NCBI RefSeq assembly: GCF_004570975.1
Contig: NZ_SPPC01000006.1
Span: 186,001 to 250,000, forward strand
Reading direction: 5' to 3'
DNA: 64,000 bases
Source of the DNA: Barnesiella sp. WM24
GTDB lineage: Bacteria > Bacteroidota > Bacteroidia > Bacteroidales > Muribaculaceae
Part shown: piece by piece, positions 1-7,601 of the stretch
Position numbering within the stretch: position 1 is the first letter of the stretch
Layout: the number at the start of each line of letters is the position of its first letter
Position numbers and translations under genes: made by a program
The notes under the pieces: model-generated
Told to the model about the DNA's origin: nothing
Databases searched by the model: none
The model's input: only the letters and a program-made list of their open reading frames with translations

Positions 1-93
1 GGTATATTCAATGGCATTTATCGAGCCGAAACGATTAGGTCAAAGTCTAAAAAGAAGGCGCCGGTAAGGCAACTCGCTTTGCCCGGATTGTAA
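1..93 (+). CDS. 3' end of a gene entering from the left (unknown)
   Basis: Frame 1 is open from the first base to a TAA at 91-93 and encodes a basic tail (about 30 residues, rich in Lys/Arg, ending PVRQLALPGL). No start lies in the window, so this is probably the C-terminus of a gene mostly outside it. The piece is too short to assign a family. The coding call rests only on the open frame and on the protein-like composition. Confidence 0.4.
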   Translation, partial: GIFNGIYRAETIRSKSKKKAPVRQLALPGL

Positions 94-195
94 GAGTCTT
101 GTGAGGTGACGGCTGCGGATTTTGATTCCGGGGATGACGGTATGGGCGGTTATTGACTGTTTTGTGTTAAAAATGGGTGGATTATTTATGAAATG

Positions 196-227
196 TTTGG
201 TTAATTAAACGGATTGTAATACATTTG
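196..227 (+). promoter_or_regulatory. Bacteroidetes-type promoter
   Basis: TTTG at 196-199 and TACATTTG at 220-227 are separated by 20 nt and match the Bacteroidetes -33/-7 consensus. Transcription would start near 234, about 26 nt before the ATG at 260. Confidence 0.65.
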
Positions 228-259
228 CATATAATCAACCTACTATCTTACCGCTAAAA

Positions 260-742
260 ATGATAAGCAGATTTCCTCGTTTGCGGCATGAAGACATCAC
301 ACTATCCTGGAACAACTTCAACGGTGTGTTCTGGGTGACTATGAAGACAGTTCTTGAGAAAAATGATTTCGGTGACATTGAGGACGGCGTCATGAATTTG
401 ACCGTTTCCGGGAAGGTCTTGAAGAGGATGCTCGAAAATGCCCACCTTCATTTTCCGATGATTGCCATGCCCGCGTTTGTCATATTTCCCAACGGCTTTG
501 ACGCGATATTGATATTGCGTAAACGTCAGGTCGGTGAATATAAGAGTCAGGACATCGTGGATATAATTAATGATTTTGCCCTGCGTCTAAGGCTGCTGAG
601 CCGTAGCAGCAAGCGTTCGCTGTTTCCGGTGGATATAAACGTGTGGGCCGACAGGCTCCGCAAGATAGAGCGCAACGAGGTCAGTGTCGTATATGACATC
701 TTTGCGTCGCGTCTATCGACATGGGTCGATGTCCATCAGTGA
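260..742 (+). CDS. hypothetical protein (160 aa)
   Basis: I do not recognise this protein. It starts with ATG about 26 nt after a good promoter. It has no signal peptide or convincing membrane helix and looks like a soluble alpha/beta cytoplasmic protein with a basic middle (LRKRQVGEY around 85-95; a Ser/Arg/Lys cluster around 113-120). Its last codons overlap the last codons of the convergent radical SAM gene by 7 nt, so the two genes are tail to tail without room for a terminator. A link to the rSAM system is possible from position only. Confidence 0.6.
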   Translation: MISRFPRLRHEDITLSWNNFNGVFWVTMKTVLEKNDFGDIEDGVMNLTVSGKVLKRMLENAHLHFPMIAMPAFVIFPNGFDAILILRKRQVGEYKSQDIVDIINDFALRLRLLSRSSKRSLFPVDINVWADRLRKIERNEVSVVYDIFASRLSTWVDVHQ

Positions 743-1803
743 TCGTCCCTGACGATACAGTGCATCAGTTTGCCATTGCTGTCACGCAGATGCATCCCGT
801 TGCCTTCGCAGTAACGCCAGTAAGAACAATTGTCGCAGGCGCCACATTTCATCCACTGCCTGTTGCGATAGGGTTGAAAGCGGTTTTGCCACACATCCCA
901 GAAGTCATCCTCATAGATATTGCCTTGCGAGTAATCGGCGCGGATACTCGGGCATGCGCCTATGCTCCCGTCGATTAGCACCGACCCCACGTTTATCCCG
1001 GCGATACATTCAAAGAAATGGTCTCTTACCTCTCCTTCGTAGCCGGCGAGGAATCCCTCACAGCAAAATGACGCATGTATAAGCCCTTCCTTTCTGGTGT
1101 CGGAAATAAATTTCATGAGTGATGATGTCTCGCTTGCCGATAGTTGAAATTGCGGATATGCCGCCGCTCTTCCCGCAGGGAATATTGTGAATAGCCTCCA
1201 GCGCTTTACCGCGGCGTCGATCAGGAGTTTTTTCAACTCTCCAAGCAGCGGCAATGAATGATGGTTCACGCAGGTCACCACATCAAAGTTCAGGTCAGCC
1301 GCCCCGGCAGTCATTTTTATCGCCGTGCAGGCATTGTCAAATGATGACGGGTGGTTTCTCATCCAATTGTGAGCATTCTCTGTCCCGTCAAGGCTTATAG
1401 TGATGTTATGTATTCCCGCTTTCCTCAGGCTTTCAAGGCGGTTTTCGTCAAGCTTCATCCCATTGGTGACTATTCCCCAGGGAAACTCCATGTCATAGAG
1501 CCTTCTGCCGACATATTCAATGTCGTCGCGCATGAGAGGTTCGCCTCCTGTTATTACGATGTTGACGTGATGAGGATTTACGTGTGGCAATAGTGATTCG
1601 GCGACCTTCAGAAAATCGTCGGCAGGCATGTCGGGTATTGACGATGAGCTCTTGCAGTCACTGCCGCAATGGCGGCATGACAGATTGCATCGTTGCGTAC
1701 ATTCCCAGAATAGCTGCCTGAGTGCATGCGCTTTCCTGCGTTGTCGCTTTATCCTGAGATTAAGTTCAAGGGCGAGTCTCTGTTTTAATCCGAGATGTTT
1801 CAT
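736..1803 (-). CDS. radical SAM/SPASM enzyme of the rSAM/lipoprotein system
   Basis: This is a 355-residue radical SAM enzyme with a C-terminal SPASM domain. The SAM-binding [4Fe-4S] motif CNLSCRHC (C39, C43, C46) sits early, followed by the glycine motif ITGGEPL near 85-90 and SLDGT near 137. The C-terminal third carries the multiple cysteines of a SPASM auxiliary cluster region (FFECIAG, GACPS, KCGACDNC, YCEG, a final HC). Two bases upstream ends a small lipoprotein gene. As I recall the families, this pairing matches the TIGR04133 (radical SAM) / TIGR04134 (lipoprotein) two-gene system of Bacteroidales. Such enzymes usually modify peptides, so the neighbouring lipoprotein is the likely substrate, but the chemistry is unknown. 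Confidence 0.88.
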   Translation of the reverse strand: MKHLGLKQRLALELNLRIKRQRRKAHALRQLFWECTQRCNLSCRHCGSDCKSSSSIPDMPADDFLKVAESLLPHVNPHHVNIVITGGEPLMRDDIEYVGRRLYDMEFPWGIVTNGMKLDENRLESLRKAGIHNITISLDGTENAHNWMRNHPSSFDNACTAIKMTAGAADLNFDVVTCVNHHSLPLLGELKKLLIDAAVKRWRLFTIFPAGRAAAYPQFQLSASETSSLMKFISDTRKEGLIHASFCCEGFLAGYEGEVRDHFFECIAGINVGSVLIDGSIGACPSIRADYSQGNIYEDDFWDVWQNRFQPYRNRQWMKCGACDNCSYWRYCEGNGMHLRDSNGKLMHCIVRDDH

Positions 1804-1805
1804 CG

Positions 1806-2270
1806 TCAGTCAGTTTTTTTCTTCAGTTGAAAATTGGCTGTGGCTGTCGCTATGCCGCGATTCCACGAGTCGTTATTATCCTCCTTTACATAGTCGAGGT
1901 TGACGATGACCGAGTCATTTTCAAGCGTTTTGTTTTCCGTGAGGCATACAATTTTCACTCTGTCATCCGGAAAAATATATACCCTGTCGGTTGAGTAGTC
2001 GCCATTGGTGTCGCTTACTACCGATATAAATGAATGGGTGTCTGATGATTTTTCCGCCTTGCTGACTCTGATTGTAGCGTTGGCTACAGGTTTGCCGTTT
2101 TCGTCGGTGACTTTGCCTTTCACCTCAAAGATGCCGGTCGGCGTGCCATACATGCATATGGTGTTGTTTTTGTCATTTGGTTCGTCAGCGGAGCAGCTGA
2201 AGCCAAGCAGAGAAACTATTACCGCACACAGGCGAGTCAAGAGAGCCGAGATTTTTTTGTTTAAGACCAT
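1806..2270 (-). CDS. putative lipoprotein, partner of the radical SAM enzyme
   Basis: This 154-residue protein has a type II signal peptide with a lipobox ending LLGFSC (lipidated Cys26). A short Asp/Asn-rich tether follows, then the motif CMYGTPTG (C39-G46), which I recall as the hallmark of the rSAM-associated lipoproteins. From about residue 48 it resembles a carboxypeptidase-regulatory-like/CnaB beta-sandwich (VKGKVTDENGKPVANATIRV). The gene is 2 nt from the radical SAM gene, so the two are surely co-transcribed. The CMYGTP segment is the most likely modification site, by inference from its conservation and its position between lipid anchor and domain. Confidence 0.85.
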   Translation of the reverse strand: MVLNKKISALLTRLCAVIVSLLGFSCSADEPNDKNNTICMYGTPTGIFEVKGKVTDENGKPVANATIRVSKAEKSSDTHSFISVVSDTNGDYSTDRVYIFPDDRVKIVCLTENKTLENDSVIVNLDYVKEDNNDSWNRGIATATANFQLKKKTD

Positions 2271-2284
2271 AATTGCATAATTTA

Positions 2285-2324
2285 AGTGATTTTATAATTA
2301 TGATAGGAAATTATTACAATCACT
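2285..2324 (-). terminator. AT-rich stem-loop between sigma-barrel and lipoprotein genes
   Basis: Arms 2285-2299 and 2309-2324 pair over about 15 bp with small mismatches. No strong U-run follows on the minus strand. It could be a weak terminator, an attenuator or a processing site that lowers expression of the lipoprotein/rSAM pair relative to the upstream gene. Confidence 0.4.
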
Positions 2325-2334
2325 GCATCGGGGT

Positions 2335-3951
2335 CTAAAATTTAAATCTGAATCCCACAGGAATGGAGATGCCGGTTGACCTGTCGGTCCATAAGTTGGG
2401 CACGGTATAATTGTTTTTGAAATGGTACTCCAGCGTCGGTTCTGCGAAAATTTCAGTTCTGCCCGATGTTTTAAACGCAATGCCACAGCTTGCGGTAAGT
2501 GACCACACGACCGGTGAGTCAAATCTGCCGTCTCTCAGGTCGGCTTTGCCATTTATGGTTGTGACGGTGGCTGAGGAATATACCGGAATATCCATTCTCG
2601 CGCCTAAAGAGCCATACATTCTCATCCTGCCGGTAGACAACATGCTGATATTAAGCTTTATCGGTATGCCGATGTAATGCCACCGGCAGTCACTTGTTGA
2701 GCTGCTGCTTTCAAAAGAAGATTTAAGATAGGTATAGGCGAGCCCTGTCTCGACACTGATGCCTCCCGATAGCGATTTTCCGGCTGTTATCTGTACGGTT
2801 ACAGGCATGTCATTGTGTCGCGCCACGTCGCGGTAGTCCCTGTAATGGTTTTGGGTGTCGCGGGGTTTTACTTTATGAGCTGCTGGCTCGGGTGTCTCCG
2901 GTTTCGGTTCCGGTGTTTCATTGTCTCCGGGTCCTGAAGAGGATAAGTCATCATCATATATAGAGCCGTCGGCCTGACTGTTGAACGTAAACCCCGTGTT
3001 CACCCCTACGCCAAGCGACCAGCCTTTATGCCTTTTAATGTCATATGAACTGCTGTTGTAGGCATAAAGAGCCGGCTCTTCTGTCGTGGTCACAGTCATG
3101 GTGTCAACAGAGGCGTATTCTGCCGGAGTCTTCACTTGTGGCAGTGTCACATTCTCCTGTGTCGTGTCAGCCGATGGCTCAGCCGGTTTATCGCATGGCT
3201 TGGCTGACGGTTTGTGCCGGGCTATGCTTGCGGGCGGCGCCGGTGGTGTTGCCGGGACGCTTTCATTAGCCTGACCCCCGGTAATCAGATTGTCTCTCCT
3301 GATGCCGGATGATAATACTTTGACAGGTGTTTCGCTACGCATGTCCCGGTTGCTGTCTGACAGTATTAAATAGCCGAAAGATATGGCGAGCAACAGAGCC
3401 GACAGAAGTCCTGCCTGTTTTTTATAATCAGAGATCAGGCGTCTCATCATCAGCTTTGCATGAAATAGCTGGGATGAAGATGAGTTTGGGGCGATGCCGA
3501 GGAGTTTTCCTATCTCTTTATGGGATTTGTTTTCAAGCACTGCGAGTCGGAATACTGTCTGATAGCCTGTCGGGAGCTTCCTGACAAGAGAGTCGATGAC
3601 ATCCATGTCAATTATATCATCTATGTCGGCGGCATCTTCAATTTCAGGCAGATCTTCAAGGATTCCGGTGACATCCTGCGACTGCAGAAACTGTAGCGAC
3701 AGGTTTTTCATGATTGTTGCAAGCCAGTAGTCCACGCGGTTGCCGTCGCGCAGCGATTCAAGCCTTGTGTATGCTATAATGAATCCGTCGTGCAATATGT
3801 CTTCTGCGTCTTTTTTATCTTTGACATAGCGGTTTATGACACCCGACATCTTTGGCGCAAAACGAGTGTAAAAGAGGCTGAGTGCCTCTTTGTTTCCATT
3901 GCGACATTCTTCAATCAGGCTTTTATTGTCTATTTTGATATTAAGGCTCAC
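2335..3951 (-). CDS. ECF sigma factor fused to an outer-membrane beta-barrel protein
   Basis: One uninterrupted 538-residue frame combines parts that are normally separate. Residues 10-90 are a sigma-70 region 2 (EDILHDGFIIAYTRL) and about 118-178 a region 4 helix-turn-helix (LENKSHKEIGKLLGI). Residues 180-198 form one membrane helix (GLLSALLLAISFGYLIL). Residues 200-300 are a Pro/Ala/Thr/Glu linker suited to crossing the periplasm. About 308-538 are amphipathic beta-strands typical of small outer-membrane barrels (GWSLGVGVNTGF, GISVETGLAYTYL, FAEPTLEYHF), ending in the C-terminal Phe expected of OM proteins. A second acidic Pro-rich stretch (about 335-365) is a loop within the barrel. The start is GTG; no ATG precedes residue 35. 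The architecture suggests sigma activity tethered in the inner membrane and coupled to the outer membrane, perhaps released by proteolysis. That mechanism is inference. Confidence 0.8.
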   Translation of the reverse strand: MSLNIKIDNKSLIEECRNGNKEALSLFYTRFAPKMSGVINRYVKDKKDAEDILHDGFIIAYTRLESLRDGNRVDYWLATIMKNLSLQFLQSQDVTGILEDLPEIEDAADIDDIIDMDVIDSLVRKLPTGYQTVFRLAVLENKSHKEIGKLLGIAPNSSSSQLFHAKLMMRRLISDYKKQAGLLSALLLAISFGYLILSDSNRDMRSETPVKVLSSGIRRDNLITGGQANESVPATPPAPPASIARHKPSAKPCDKPAEPSADTTQENVTLPQVKTPAEYASVDTMTVTTTEEPALYAYNSSSYDIKRHKGWSLGVGVNTGFTFNSQADGSIYDDDLSSSGPGDNETPEPKPETPEPAAHKVKPRDTQNHYRDYRDVARHNDMPVTVQITAGKSLSGGISVETGLAYTYLKSSFESSSSTSDCRWHYIGIPIKLNISMLSTGRMRMYGSLGARMDIPVYSSATVTTINGKADLRDGRFDSPVVWSLTASCGIAFKTSGRTEIFAEPTLEYHFKNNYTVPNLWTDRSTGISIPVGFRFKF

Positions 3952-4213
3952 TATATAGAGATGTGAAACTACTGTAAATACTGCATGACTGCCGCAATTT
4001 ATTTAAAAAAGAGAGAATATGCAATAATAATAGACAAATCTCTTCTACTTTTCATTCGGTGAAATAGGTGTTGTCGCCCCGCTCTTCCGTAGAAGGAGAT
4101 GGCGGCGCGATACGTTAAATAACAATATTTTTTCGCGTCGCAGAATGGCTGAAATGAACGCTTGAGCGTGGAGTGATGTTGTAACTGTACATAACCCCTC
4201 AAAAGTAAAGAAT

Positions 4214-4381
4214 ATGTTAGACGAATTAAAAGATAAGGCTGCTGACCTTATGGATAATGAGACAGTAAAGGAAGTCGTTGAAAAGGCGACTGAGTTTATT
4301 AAGACTGAAAAAGGCAAAGAAGTGGTCGAGACTGTAAAAGAGAAAGCCGAAGAGTTTATCAAAGATAAATTTGGCAAATAG
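4214..4381 (+). CDS. small charged helical protein (55 aa)
   Basis: ATG at 4214 opens a 55-codon frame ending TAG, followed by a strong hairpin. The product is an unbroken Lys/Glu-rich amphipathic helix with heptad/undecad-like spacing (VVEKATEFIK, VKEKAEEFIK), no Cys, Trp or Pro, resembling LEA/YtxH-like helices. It is divergent from the sigma-barrel gene, with about 260 bp between the starts. The composition recalls the C-terminal half of the lipoprotein at 32041. Codon use and the terminator right after the stop favour a real gene. Confidence 0.6.
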   Translation: MLDELKDKAADLMDNETVKEVVEKATEFIKTEKGKEVVETVKEKAEEFIKDKFGK

Positions 4382-4411
4382 AAGTCATCTGACAACTTTT
4401 ATTTGAAGATT

Positions 4412-4446
4412 ACAGCCACAAAGGATAGCGGTTCCTTTGTGGCTGT
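4412..4446 (+). terminator. perfect 14-bp hairpin after the small helical gene
   Basis: Arms 4412-4425 and 4433-4446 pair perfectly (ACAGCCACAAAGGA) around a 7-nt loop. The U-run after it is poor, but its position 30 nt after the stop fits a terminator. Confidence 0.6.
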
Positions 4447-4615
4447 CCTGTTGATGGGGATTGTCACCGCGACAGCGGTTTTTATGCCCGATTCCAGCCC
4501 GTTACGCCAATGATGAGACACAGGCAAAGGGATTTGAAACATTTTCGTCGGGCATTGTTTCACGAGGGGCATATTCGTGCAACATATTTATGGTGAAGAT
4601 AAGCCTCCCGGTCGC

Positions 4616-4623
4616 TAAATTTG
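4616..4623 (+). promoter_or_regulatory. -7 box before the GH43 gene
   Basis: TAAATTTG matches TAnnTTTG, about 38 nt before the chosen ATG at 4661. No clear TTG lies 19-22 nt upstream, so only the -7 element is supported. Confidence 0.4.
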
Positions 4624-4660
4624 GATATTGAAAAATAATAACATAACCAATCTTTATAAC

Positions 4661-6727
4661 ATGAATATCTACCGGCTTTCTCTTTCTATTATCTGCACGG
4701 CGGGGAGTATGATTTTTCCCTTGTCCGGGAGTGCTGCTTCACCGTCGGTTCCCGTACACGGGACAGGCAATCCGTATCTTCCATTGTGGGAACATCTCCC
4801 CGACGGAGAGCCACGTGTGTTTGAGGATCCTGACAACCCGGGTAAATACCGTGCCTATATCATTGGCTCCCATGACACAAGCTTTGACAAGTATTGCGGT
4901 TCCGATATACGTATGTGGTCGGCTCCTGTCGAAGATCTTACCGACTGGCGTGATGAAGGACCGATTTTTACCTATAGCATAGACGGGCAATGGGACATAA
5001 TGTATGCGCCCGATCTCGTGGAGATTCCGCAGAAGGACGGTTCGAAGGTATATTACCTTTATCCCCACAGCCGCGGTCCGCGACGGGAGGCGATGGTGTG
5101 CAAGAGTGACCGCCCCGACGGACCTTTTACTCCGGTGAATCTTACCGCCGACGGCTCGGCTACAGTTGAGGGCAGTGTCTTCGGCTTTGACCCATCGGTG
5201 TATATCGATGTGATTACCGACCCGTCCGACCCCGATTTTGACAAGGGATTCCGAGCTTACGGCTTTTGGGGATTCCAGCGTTCGCTTGCCGCAGAGATTG
5301 ACCAGAATACGATGTATTCCGTGCGTCCCGGTACAGAGGTGATACCTTACTTTATACCCGCAAGTACACCCGACGGTAAAATCCGTGCGCCTAAGGGTAC
5401 TGTCTATCCTGCATTGCATAAAGACCAGGATCCCCACGACTTCAACTTTTTTGAGGCATCGTCAATACGTAAGGTGGGAAACAAGTATGTCATGATCTTT
5501 TCAGGATATTCCGGCCCTGAATATGGTCTCGGCAATACAAATTCCACACTGCGTTATGCCTTTGGCGATTCTCCGCTCGGACCGTGGCGCAGCGGAGGCG
5601 TGCTGGTCGACTCCCGCGGAGTGGAGCTTGACCGTGACGGAAGCAAGCTGATCGGAGCTAATGCCGCCCACAATACTCACGGCAGTCTTCAGGAAATCAA
5701 CGGTCAGTGGTATGTGTTCTATCACCGTCCTCCGAGAGGATTTGGCTTTGCGCGTCAGGCGATGGTTGCACCGGTGTCGATTGTATGGGACGAGGCTCCC
5801 GTTGCCGATGGCGGAAAGGTGGTGATACGTGGCTATGACCCCTATGCCCCTGATGGCATATGGACAGTCAGGGCTGCTGATGGAAATGAATATACAGGCG
5901 CGGAAGTGACTTCGGAGGGATTTCAGATATATGGACTTGACCCTTTCAAATACTATTCTGCCGGATATGCCTGCTATCTGACCAATGTTGGCTCACAGAT
6001 GGATTCATGGGATATATGGGACAATGATATGCCTGTAAAAATGAACGGAGATGACGTGGTAGGTTACAAATACTTCGGTTTTGGCGGTCTTGATAAGGCT
6101 GACAAAGGTCTTAAACCGTTTAAAGGCACAAAGAAAGGTGACAAGACCTGTCTTAATCTGTTTTTGACTCCGCTTACCGATAAAGAGTTTAAGATTAATG
6201 TCATGCTTGACGGCCCTGTGGCAAATGGCGTCTGGAATGGCAAGAAAATAGGCGAAATCATCGTGCCGGCAGGCTCGGCATCGGAAGTTACGAAGTTTGT
6301 CGCCGATGTATCGGAGTCGGTTGATCGTCTTGACCGGAAACACGCCATTTATCTTGTCGCCGAAGGTAAGGCTGGAGAGCCTGTGTGTCTGCTCAAAGGG
6401 CTTGGTTTCAGCAAAAAAGGTGCATCAATGGATTTCCCGCGTGTACCTAAGGTGGAAGTATGTGTTAACGGAAAGGCGATAGAGCTCCCTTCGACACCTG
6501 TGCGCATGACACATCAGAACGGTTACACCGGTTATGACCGCTATGAGGCATACTACACTCTTGACAAATCGGAAAAATCGGTTCCGGAGATTACTGCCGC
6601 TGCTGATAACTCCGATGTGAAAATCGAGATTATCCGGCCCAAATCGGCAAATGACAAAGCTGTTGTGAAATTTGACTACAACGGCAAAGTCAAGACCTAC
6701 GAAATAATCCCCGACCCGGAAGCTTGA
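4661..6727 (+). CDS. secreted glycoside hydrolase family 43 protein
   Basis: This 688-residue exported glycosidase has a Sec signal peptide (residues 1 to about 26, ending SGSAA). The five-bladed GH43 domain covers roughly 35-420. Candidate catalytic residues are an Asp in the DGEPRVFEDP region, the Asp of MYAPDLVE (pKa modulator) and the Glu of FNFFEASSIRK (general acid); HNTHGS may supply the family's central His. The region 430-600 resembles a carbohydrate-binding beta-sandwich as in other GH43 proteins (VGYKYFGFGG), followed by a final Ig-like segment. GH43 members release arabinose or xylose from plant glycans; the exact substrate cannot be read here. An upstream TTG at 4628 is in frame, but the ATG at 4661 gives the proper signal peptide. 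No SusC/D pair is adjacent, so this is an isolated enzyme rather than part of a visible PUL. Confidence 0.85.
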   Translation: MNIYRLSLSIICTAGSMIFPLSGSAASPSVPVHGTGNPYLPLWEHLPDGEPRVFEDPDNPGKYRAYIIGSHDTSFDKYCGSDIRMWSAPVEDLTDWRDEGPIFTYSIDGQWDIMYAPDLVEIPQKDGSKVYYLYPHSRGPRREAMVCKSDRPDGPFTPVNLTADGSATVEGSVFGFDPSVYIDVITDPSDPDFDKGFRAYGFWGFQRSLAAEIDQNTMYSVRPGTEVIPYFIPASTPDGKIRAPKGTVYPALHKDQDPHDFNFFEASSIRKVGNKYVMIFSGYSGPEYGLGNTNSTLRYAFGDSPLGPWRSGGVLVDSRGVELDRDGSKLIGANAAHNTHGSLQEINGQWYVFYHRPPRGFGFARQAMVAPVSIVWDEAPVADGGKVVIRGYDPYAPDGIWTVRAADGNEYTGAEVTSEGFQIYGLDPFKYYSAGYACYLTNVGSQMDSWDIWDNDMPVKMNGDDVVGYKYFGFGGLDKADKGLKPFKGTKKGDKTCLNLFLTPLTDKEFKINVMLDGPVANGVWNGKKIGEIIVPAGSASEVTKFVADVSESVDRLDRKHAIYLVAEGKAGEPVCLLKGLGFSKKGASMDFPRVPKVEVCVNGKAIELPSTPVRMTHQNGYTGYDRYEAYYTLDKSEKSVPEITAAADNSDVKIEIIRPKSANDKAVVKFDYNGKVKTYEIIPDPEA

Positions 6728-6767
6728 CGGTCAAGATGTTATGTGACTGCCTTTGAACCGCATAGCT

Positions 6768-6788
6768 GGGGCGAGTGGAAGCCCGCCC
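6768..6788. repeat. solitary REP-like arm
   Basis: The 21 bases starting GGGGCGAGTGG are identical to the repeat arm variant at 21012-21032 in the array 14 kb away. The unit folds into a small hairpin (GGGCGAG / CCCGCCC with one mismatch). It lies just after the GH43 stop codon and before its terminator. Confidence 0.65.
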
Positions 6789-6798
6789 TGATGAACCG

Positions 6799-6837
6799 AT
6801 AATTAACGGAGACTGTCTGATAGTCTCCGTTAATTAT
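6799..6837 (+). terminator. terminator of the GH43 gene
   Basis: Arms 6799-6814 and 6822-6837 form a perfect 16-bp stem (core TTAACGGAGACT) with a 7-nt loop, followed by an AT-rich run. Because of the palindrome it may work in both directions. Together with the REP arm and the promoter at 6910 it accounts for the gene-free stretch 6728-7040. Confidence 0.75.
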
Positions 6838-6909
6838 TATTTGACAAATAAATCACCAAATAAGTATCTATTTTGCTATATAAACAACCGCTGTATAAAT
6901 AATTATTAC

Positions 6910-6917
6910 TAACTTTG
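6910..6917 (+). promoter_or_regulatory. -7 box before the PH-domain gene
   Basis: TAACTTTG matches the Bacteroidetes -7 consensus. No good -33 TTG is visible at the usual distance. A transcript from here would have a leader of about 115 nt. Confidence 0.4.
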
Positions 6918-7057
6918 CAAAAGAGTTCAACAAAGCGCCATCCAGCTATCTCAAAAGTAGATCTGTTGAAATCGATATTGAGATTGCAGATGATGCACTT
7001 ATGAGAATCGTTTCAGAAAATGTTATTATAATTGAACAGTATGGAAAAAGTCTATAA
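6911..7057 (+). pseudogene. possible remnant of an AraC-type regulator C-terminus
   Basis: An open frame without any start, closed by stops on both sides, begins NFAKEFNKAPSSYLKS. This resembles the last helix region of AraC/XylS HTH domains (F-x-K-x-F-x-x-x-P-S-x-Y). The rest does not resemble AraC. It overlaps the start of the PH-domain gene in another frame. It may be a decayed gene end or chance. Confidence 0.22.
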
Positions 7058-7460
7058 AACAAAAATTGCAATTTGGCTAATATGTGTCATTGTAGGATTC
7101 ACTGTAGTGCCTATAATACCTGTATTAGTATACGATTTTTCGTGGATTGGAGTGACAATTATAGCATTAATTCTTTTTGTTGCTCTTTTTTCTATTTTTA
7201 ATACTCGTTATACTATTCATAATAACATTCTCTCTGTAAAATGTGGTATGTTCTCAACCGATAGCTATGACATAAATCAGATAAGAAAAATAAAGGACAC
7301 TAATTCTATTCTTGCTGCACCTGCAGCCTCTTTAGATCGAATAGCAATATATTTCGCCCAACAAAGAACTCCCCTTATAATTTCGCCTAAAGACAAAATT
7401 GGTTTCATCAGAAATCTGCAAGCGATAAATCCCGATATTGTGTATCTTAATAGCAAATAA
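7041..7460 (+). CDS. small membrane protein with bacterial PH-like domain
   Basis: This 139-residue protein has two adjacent hydrophobic helices at the N-terminus (about 7-29 and 33-53) and then a compact bacterial PH-like domain (YTIHNNILSVKCGMFSTDSY, a pattern of bPH proteins) ending in a short soluble tail. An in-frame TTG lies at 7032, but the ATG at 7041 is preferred. The gene is visibly AT-richer than its neighbours (many AAA, AAT, ATA and TTA codons), as expected for an acquired gene. Function is unknown; PH-like proteins of this size are single-gene accessory membrane proteins. Confidence 0.7.
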   Translation: MEKVYKTKIAIWLICVIVGFTVVPIIPVLVYDFSWIGVTIIALILFVALFSIFNTRYTIHNNILSVKCGMFSTDSYDINQIRKIKDTNSILAAPAASLDRIAIYFAQQRTPLIISPKDKIGFIRNLQAINPDIVYLNSK

Positions 7461-7536
7461 AACGACTTCTTTTAAGACAGGCTACCGGCATTCGACTGCC
7501 TCAAGCCAAGAAATATCCGTCTCAAAACCGATAAGA

Positions 7537-7578
7537 AAAAGAGGATATGCCAATTAAGATTTTGGCATATCCTCTTTT
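7537..7578. terminator. bidirectional terminator between the PH gene and serS
   Basis: Arms 7537-7553 and 7562-7578 form a perfect 17-bp stem (core GAGGATATGCC) with A-run and T-run on its flanks. It serves the plus-strand PH gene and the minus-strand serS gene. Confidence 0.85.
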
Positions 7579-7601
7579 ATGTTAATCGTCTGCGATATTT
7601 A

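Noticed and set aside
4739-5437. 232-residue minus-strand frame
   Set aside because: It is the shadow of the GH43 gene, which has a signal peptide and catalytic motifs.
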